A stretch of DNA of 9,306 bases. Origin: CAYRNC01 sp964425645 (GTDB lineage: Bacteria > Bacillota > Clostridia > Peptostreptococcales > Anaerovoracaceae). The notes under the pieces are model-generated. The model ran no database searches. It saw only the letters and a program-made list of their open reading frames with translations, and was not told the DNA's origin. Each line of letters begins with the position of its first letter. Position 1 is the stretch's first letter. The position numbers and the translations under genes are program-made. The DNA lies in assembly GCA_964425645.1 (NCBI GenBank), contig CAYRNC010000070.1, forward strand, positions 1 to 9,306, written 5' to 3'. Shown piece after piece: positions 5,652 to 9,306 of the stretch.

Positions 5652-6674
5652 ATGCCTAATATTTTTACTGAGCATCAAATAGGGGACCTGATGCTTAAAA
5701 ATCGAATTGTAATGCCGCCAATGTGCATGTACATGGCCAACGAATCAGGAATGGCCAATTCCTGGCATGTATTGCATTACGGAACAAGAGCTGTGGGGGG
5801 CGTTGGTCTTATAATAGTTGAAGCATGCGGAATTTCTCCAAAGGGGCGAATATCTTCCAACGATTTAGGCATATGGTGCGATGACCATATTTCAGGTCTT
5901 GCATCCATAGCAGGCATGATCCATGAAAACGGCGCTAAGGCAGGCATTCAGCTCAATCATGCAGGCCGCAAATGTGAAGCAAAGGGAATGGATATTGAGG
6001 CTCCCTCGGCTATCCCTTATGATGATAAATCAAAGACCCCAAAAGCGATGACGGCGGGCGATATAAACGAAACCGCAAAGCAATTCAAAGATGCGGCAGT
6101 TCGTGCAGATAAAGCAGGGTTTGATATGGTTCAGATACATGCGGCCCATGGGTATCTGTTAAGTGAATTTATTTCTCCCCTTACAAATATTAGAGGGGAT
6201 GATTACGGCGGCGGTTATGAAAACCGAGTACGCTTTTTAAACGAAGTTCTTATGGCTGTAAGGTCCGTTTGGCCAAAGCGGAAGCCGATAGAGGTACGCA
6301 TATCCGCGGAGGATTATGGAAAGGGAGGCAACGAGGCGAAGGATCTTCTATTAATGATCAATTTGATCAAGGATAATGGAATTGATTCTGTCAATGTCAG
6401 TACCGGCGGCGTTATTCCGACAGTTCCCGAGGTCTTTCCGGGCTATCAAATTCCCCATGCAAAGGAGATTAAGAAAGGCACAGGGCTTCCTGTTGCGGCA
6501 GGGGGACTTTTATCAGATCCGAAGCAAGTTAACAAAATCATAGAAAACTGTGAAGCGGACCAAATTTATTTGGGCAGGGAGCTTTTACGAAACCCCTATT
6601 GGGTTTTGCATGCAGCCAGGGCCCTCGGCAACGATTTGGAATGGCCGATTCCATATAAAAGGGCCGATATATAA
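5652..6674 (+). CDS. NADH:flavin oxidoreductase, old yellow enzyme family, YqjM/NamA type
   Basis: 340 residues, the normal length of the single-domain FMN ene-reductases. Residues that define the YqjM subclass are in place. C25 and Y27 (PPMCMY) modulate FMN, Q100 (IQLNHAGRK) and R216 (EVRISAEDY) contact the flavin, H163 and H166 with Y168 (IHAAHGYL) form the substrate pocket, and LTNIRGDDYGG follows. The enzyme is expected to reduce activated C=C bonds with NAD(P)H in the cytoplasm; the true substrate is unknown. Ribosome site AAAGGAGAAG gives a confident ATG at 5652. The insertion-sequence remnant ends about 40 bases upstream and no clear promoter lies between, so expression may depend on read-through or on a site within the remnant. 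It stands 167 bases ahead of a MerR regulator gene in the same direction. A shared pathway with the GcvPA-like gene is possible but unproven. Confidence 0.93.
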   Translation: MPNIFTEHQIGDLMLKNRIVMPPMCMYMANESGMANSWHVLHYGTRAVGGVGLIIVEACGISPKGRISSNDLGIWCDDHISGLASIAGMIHENGAKAGIQLNHAGRKCEAKGMDIEAPSAIPYDDKSKTPKAMTAGDINETAKQFKDAAVRADKAGFDMVQIHAAHGYLLSEFISPLTNIRGDDYGGGYENRVRFLNEVLMAVRSVWPKRKPIEVRISAEDYGKGGNEAKDLLLMINLIKDNGIDSVNVSTGGVIPTVPEVFPGYQIPHAKEIKKGTGLPVAAGGLLSDPKQVNKIIENCEADQIYLGRELLRNPYWVLHAARALGNDLEWPIPYKRADI

Positions 6675-6699
6675 TGAAAAATGTCAACCTGTAGGGGAA

Positions 6700-6717
6700 T
6701 AAAGGCTGTACCCTTTA
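6700..6717 (+). terminator. Weak stem-loop after the old yellow enzyme gene
   Basis: TAAAGG, loop CTGTAC, CCTTTA, then GTTT: six weak pairs with a poor T-run, 25 bases after the stop. It may reduce read-through but is not a strong terminator. Confidence 0.25.
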
Positions 6718-6798
6718 GTTTACTGTAAATAATGCCGGCAAGGCTACATAACAAAGAATTGAAATTTCGATGAAAGTAATGCTGTATTACGAGAAATA

Positions 6799-6807
6799 TG
6801 ATATAAT
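6799..6807 (+). promoter_or_regulatory. Extended -10 promoter for the MerR gene
   Basis: TGaTATAAT is a perfect extended -10. No good -35 occurs at 17 bases, as is usual for extended -10 promoters. It would start transcription near 6814, about 28 bases before the MerR ATG. It lacks the 19-base dyad spacer seen ahead of the next gene, so there is no sign that the regulator activates itself here. Confidence 0.5.
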
Positions 6808-6841
6808 TTGGTTGTATCTTCCCCTACCGGAGGTGAGATAG

Positions 6842-7711
6842 ATGAAGATGTATACTATAGGGGAGCTATCTAAATTCTCCGGCTTGTCCGTTAAAACGCT
6901 GAGGTTCTATGATCAGGAAAACATCTTAACCCCTGAATTGAGAAATGAAAGTACAGGGTATCGTTATTATTCCGAAAAACAGATCATGCAGGTGTTATTT
7001 ATAAAAAGTCTAAAGCCGTTCGGATTCTCATTGGATGATATAAGAAATATTTTAAATCATAAAAGCGACGATGCTTTACTGGAAAAGCTTGATGACCGAA
7101 TGAAAGTCATAAAAGAGGATTTGAATGCACTGGATCAACAGTTATCTGCCCTTGAGTATGTATCAGATTCCCTGACAAAGGGACAAATTGCATTGTCCAG
7201 CAGCAGGGGAAGGACAAAGAAAAAAGATGGGGCTCCATATCCTGCAGAACTATCAACCATGCCCAAAACAGATGTTTTATACACCCGCTATGTAAGTCAG
7301 CTAAATGTCGATAAATTATTTTTAGAGCGCTGTCTGGAACTTCAAAGGATGCGCGATGAATATCGGTTATATCATGCGGGCCCTTTAATGGGTATTTTTC
7401 ATGATGGGTATGATTGTCAGTTTACATGCGATAAAGGAGATCTGGAGATCTGCATGCCGATAATCAGACCAGAAAACTTTAACAGCGATGTAATTAAAAC
7501 CATGGGAGGCTTTCTTACAGTAAGTACGATACACGTGGGGCACTATAAAAAATCATTTAACGCTTATGTCTATCTTATCGACTGGATAGAGGAAAACGGT
7601 TACCGCATTACCGGTCCTCCTATTGAGCAATATATTTTGGATCCATGTAATTCAAATAATATAAATCATTACATTACAAAGATATTGTTTCCGGTTCAAA
7701 TTTCCGGTTAA
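6842..7711 (+). CDS. MerR-family transcriptional regulator with GyrI-like effector domain (BmrR/BltR type)
   Basis: 289 residues in the layout of multidrug-sensing MerR activators. The N-terminal winged helix-turn-helix reads YTIGELSKFSGLSVKTLRFY (4-23), then the wing with TGYRYYSEKQ (38-47) and the second helix pair PFGFSLDDIRNIL. A dimerising coiled coil follows at about 75-112. A GyrI/SOUL-like ligand domain fills about 135-289 (PLMGIFHDGYD, then HVGHYKKSFNAYVYLIDWIEENGYR and the closing EQYI). There are no metal-binding Cys clusters, so a small organic effector is expected. The start at 6842 is set by GGAGGTGA five bases upstream; an ATG two codons later is less well spaced. A textbook MerR-type promoter lies 51 bases after the stop, ahead of the GcvPA-like gene, which is the likely target. 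The effector is unknown. Confidence 0.92.
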   Translation: MKMYTIGELSKFSGLSVKTLRFYDQENILTPELRNESTGYRYYSEKQIMQVLFIKSLKPFGFSLDDIRNILNHKSDDALLEKLDDRMKVIKEDLNALDQQLSALEYVSDSLTKGQIALSSSRGRTKKKDGAPYPAELSTMPKTDVLYTRYVSQLNVDKLFLERCLELQRMRDEYRLYHAGPLMGIFHDGYDCQFTCDKGDLEICMPIIRPENFNSDVIKTMGGFLTVSTIHVGHYKKSFNAYVYLIDWIEENGYRITGPPIEQYILDPCNSNNINHYITKILFPVQISG

Positions 7712-7762
7712 ACAGTTGAGAAATACAATGATGGTAATTGCGCAATAATTCTAAAATAGGTG

Positions 7763-7793
7763 TTGACCCTCCCTTTACGGGAGGGTTTATCAT
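7763..7793 (+). promoter_or_regulatory. MerR-type promoter/operator with 19-bp spacer and perfect dyad, driving the GcvPA-like operon
   Basis: -35 TTGACC (7763-7768) and -10 TATCAT (7788-7793) are separated by 19 bases. The spacer is filled by an eight-base perfect dyad, ACCCTCCC (7766-7773) and GGGAGGGT (7779-7786), around TTTAC. MerR proteins are known to activate exactly such over-long-spacer promoters by untwisting the dyad (for example CueR, SoxR and BmrR sites). The dyad also looks like a terminator, but the T-run after it is only TTT, and the fit to promoter geometry is better. Predicted transcription start is near 7800, with the GAGGTGG ribosome site and ATG 7834 downstream. The adjacent MerR protein is the natural candidate to bind it. 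Confidence 0.8.
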
Positions 7794-7833
7794 TATATTT
7801 GACAAGAGCTTAAGTTACTATGAGGTGGGAAAA

Positions 7834-9240
7834 ATGGGCGAAAAAACAGTATACCCTTACATACCTAATTCGGTGCCGGAGATTCAGGCGGAAATGCTTG
7901 CTGAGGTAGGAGCAAAGGACGTGATGGACCTCTACCAGGAGATTCCCTTGCATTTGCGACTGAACAGACCGTTAAATCTTCCCGAACCAATCACGGATGA
8001 GTTCGGGATAAAAAGACATATTGAAAGAATTCTGGCGCAAAATGAGAATTGTACAGAGTATGATAATTTTATGGGTGCAGGCTGTGCACAGCATTACGTT
8101 CCATCGTGCTGTGATGAAATAGCAGGCCGGGCGGAGCTTTTGACGTGCTATGGGGCGGAGACTTGGGCCGATCACGGAAAGTATCAAATTTTCTTCGAAT
8201 ATCAAAGTCTTATGGCGGAACTGTTGGAAATGGATTTTCTGACAGTCCCGTGTCATTGCGGCGGTCAGGCTGCGGCTACAAGCCTTTGTATGGCTAATCG
8301 CATTACGGGCAGAAAAAAAGTACTGCTGCCCAAAAGCATGGACCCGCAGAACTACCTGATAGTTAAAAACTATCTTAAATCGGTCAGAAGTGACAACGAA
8401 ATGGAAATTGTATTGGTAGACCACGATGACGGCACCGGCCTGATTGATATCGATGATTTGAAAAATAAAATAGACGATAGTACGGCTGCGGTGTTAATAG
8501 AAAATCCGAATTTTTTCGGACTAATTGAAAGCAACGCTGAGGAAATAGGGAAAATTGCACGAAATAGGGGGGCGGAATTCATCGTTTACGCTGACCCTAT
8601 TTCGCTTGGGGTTATTGAGGCGCCGGCTGTATATGGGGCTACCTTAGCGGTGGGAGACATTCACAGCGTCGGGCTTCATCTTTATTGCGGGGGGGCCCAG
8701 GGAGGTTTTATAGCCTGTCCTGACGACATCAAGTATATGATGGAATTTAAGGAATTGGTTAATGGAGTAACAAGCACGGTTGTTCCGGGGGAAATCGGCT
8801 ATTCGGTGGTATTGGTTGAAAGAACTCACTATGCAATGAGGGAAAAAGGGCGCGAATTTACAGGAACCCAGAACAATCTTTGGATGGCTCCCATTGCAGT
8901 TTATCTTTCTCTTATGGGACCTAAAGGTATGGCGGAAGTGGGTAACACAATTATGACTAACTGCGCTTATGCTGCAAAAAAACTGTCATCGGTTCAAGGA
9001 GTAAAAATCAGATTTAAGGAAGCATTTTTTAAAGAATTTGTTCTCAATTTCGACGATACAGGCAAAACCGTTGAAGACATAAATAAAAGATTGCTTAATA
9101 AAAAAATATTCGGCGGTATTGACCTTTCCGGAAATTTTCCTTGGTTGGGTCAAAGCGCACTGTATTGTGTCACCGAAATGAGTACAAAAGAAAGCATAGA
9201 CAGGCTGGCAAGCGAGTTAAGCGAAGCAGTCTCCGATTGA
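7834..9240 (+). CDS. Divergent GcvPA-like protein (glycine decarboxylase P-protein subunit 1 family)
   Basis: 468 residues from the ATG at 7834, chosen because GAGGTGG stands five bases before it, family similarity starts here (YPYIPNSVPEIQAEML) and the in-frame upstream extension to 7738 runs through the operator. GcvPA is the N-terminal half of split P-protein, a fold-type I PLP enzyme; the PLP lysine lies in the partner GcvPB. Conserved here are NFMGAG (78-83), the IFFEYQSLMAELLEMD stretch (119-134), TGRKKVL, ENPNFFGLIE (223-232) and ADPISLGVIEAP (253-264). Altered are regions where canonical GcvPA reads GAYDHYIP, YQPEISQGTLQ, MYDGATA and GEGQPLG; this protein has GCAQHYVP, YGAETWADHGKYQ, CHCGGQAA and GDIHSVGL. 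It is rich in Cys (12 residues, including CC at 92-93 and CHC at 140-142). A substrate other than glycine is plausible. Annotation pipelines would probably label it gcvPA. Confidence 0.82.
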   Translation: MGEKTVYPYIPNSVPEIQAEMLAEVGAKDVMDLYQEIPLHLRLNRPLNLPEPITDEFGIKRHIERILAQNENCTEYDNFMGAGCAQHYVPSCCDEIAGRAELLTCYGAETWADHGKYQIFFEYQSLMAELLEMDFLTVPCHCGGQAAATSLCMANRITGRKKVLLPKSMDPQNYLIVKNYLKSVRSDNEMEIVLVDHDDGTGLIDIDDLKNKIDDSTAAVLIENPNFFGLIESNAEEIGKIARNRGAEFIVYADPISLGVIEAPAVYGATLAVGDIHSVGLHLYCGGAQGGFIACPDDIKYMMEFKELVNGVTSTVVPGEIGYSVVLVERTHYAMREKGREFTGTQNNLWMAPIAVYLSLMGPKGMAEVGNTIMTNCAYAAKKLSSVQGVKIRFKEAFFKEFVLNFDDTGKTVEDINKRLLNKKIFGGIDLSGNFPWLGQSALYCVTEMSTKESIDRLASELSEAVSD

Positions 9241-9271
9241 ATTTTTTCATTTACAGAAGGGAATTGGACAG

Positions 9272-9306
9272 ATGCGCAGAAACTATAATACATATCTAAG
9301 AAAATT
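9272..9306 (+). CDS. Start of the next gene, possibly the GcvPB-like partner (cut by the window end)
   Basis: ATG at 9272, 31 bases after the GcvPA-like stop, preceded by AGAAGGGA. Only eleven codons are visible (MRRNYNTYLRK), too few for a homology call. The position directly after a GcvPA-like gene in one operon makes a GcvPB-like, PLP-lysine-bearing subunit the leading guess; this is inference from context. Confidence 0.45.
   Translation, partial: MRRNYNTYLRK

Larger units (their letters stand above)
6691..6827. repeat. Nine-base inverted repeat bracketing the merR leader
   Basis: GTAGGGGAA (6691-6699) is the exact reverse complement of TTCCCCTAC (6819-6827), 119 bases apart. The right copy directly abuts the CGGAGGTGA ribosome site of the MerR gene. 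In a read-through transcript from the upstream gene the arms could pair; in a transcript from the promoter at 6802 only the right arm is present. Confidence 0.35.

Noticed and set aside
7766..7790. Rho-independent terminator after merR
   Set aside because: The dyad has only three Ts after it and fits exactly as the spacer of a TTGACC-19-TATCAT promoter, so the operator reading is preferred. Some terminator activity cannot be excluded.
7799..7821. TTGACA at 7799 as a -35 for the GcvPA-like gene
   Set aside because: No -10 box at 15-19 bases: the nearest, TACTAT at 7816, is 11 bases away, and transcription would start inside or after the ribosome site.
7738..7833. N-terminal extension of the GcvPA-like frame to a TTG at 7738
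   Set aside because: It runs through the MerR promoter dyad, lacks a ribosome site and has no family similarity. The ATG at 7834 has GAGGTGG at ideal spacing.

Overview
The window (about 9.3 kb, moderately AT-rich) looks like a chromosomal segment of a low-GC, probably anaerobic, spore-forming Firmicute of the Clostridia type. The reasons are the strong GGAGG ribosome binding sites, a SleL/YaaH-type GH18 enzyme of the kind used on spore cortex, a P-protein of the split two-subunit type, a YqjM-type ene-reductase and a BmrR-type MerR regulator. The taxonomic placement is inference. No rRNA, tRNA or CRISPR array was seen.

Left part (1-2201, + strand): the C-terminal two thirds of ispG (isoprenoid pathway, 4Fe-4S enzyme), then an NfeD-like membrane protein and an SPFH/stomatin protein, closely spaced and probably co-transcribed. 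The stomatin gene is cut by a run of ten Ns. The bases on the two sides of the Ns overlap by four, and joining them on that overlap restores one open frame of 308 residues. A stem-loop plus T-run follows.

Middle part (2325-4333): a small ECF-like sigma factor, then a cytoplasmic-looking GH18 enzyme with the SleL-type active site, convergent with a glycine-zipper protein of unknown function on the minus strand.

Region 4334-5651 has no intact gene. It holds promoter-like sites, a possible untranslated transcript, and a heavily decayed, internally deleted insertion sequence of the IS1182-type DDE transposase group, with short inverted ends each backed by a hairpin.

Right part (5652-9306, + strand): a YqjM-like old yellow enzyme, a MerR regulator with a GyrI-like effector domain, and a divergent paralogue of the glycine decarboxylase subunit GcvPA. 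This is followed by the first codons of another gene, which could be the partner subunit. Between merR and the GcvPA-like gene lies what looks at first like a terminator but has the exact geometry of a MerR-family promoter: TTGACC, 19-bp spacer filled by a perfect dyad, TATCAT. This makes the GcvPA-like operon the probable target of the adjacent MerR protein. It is the most interesting part of the window, because the GcvPA-like protein has lost several family-typical motifs and may act on something other than glycine.
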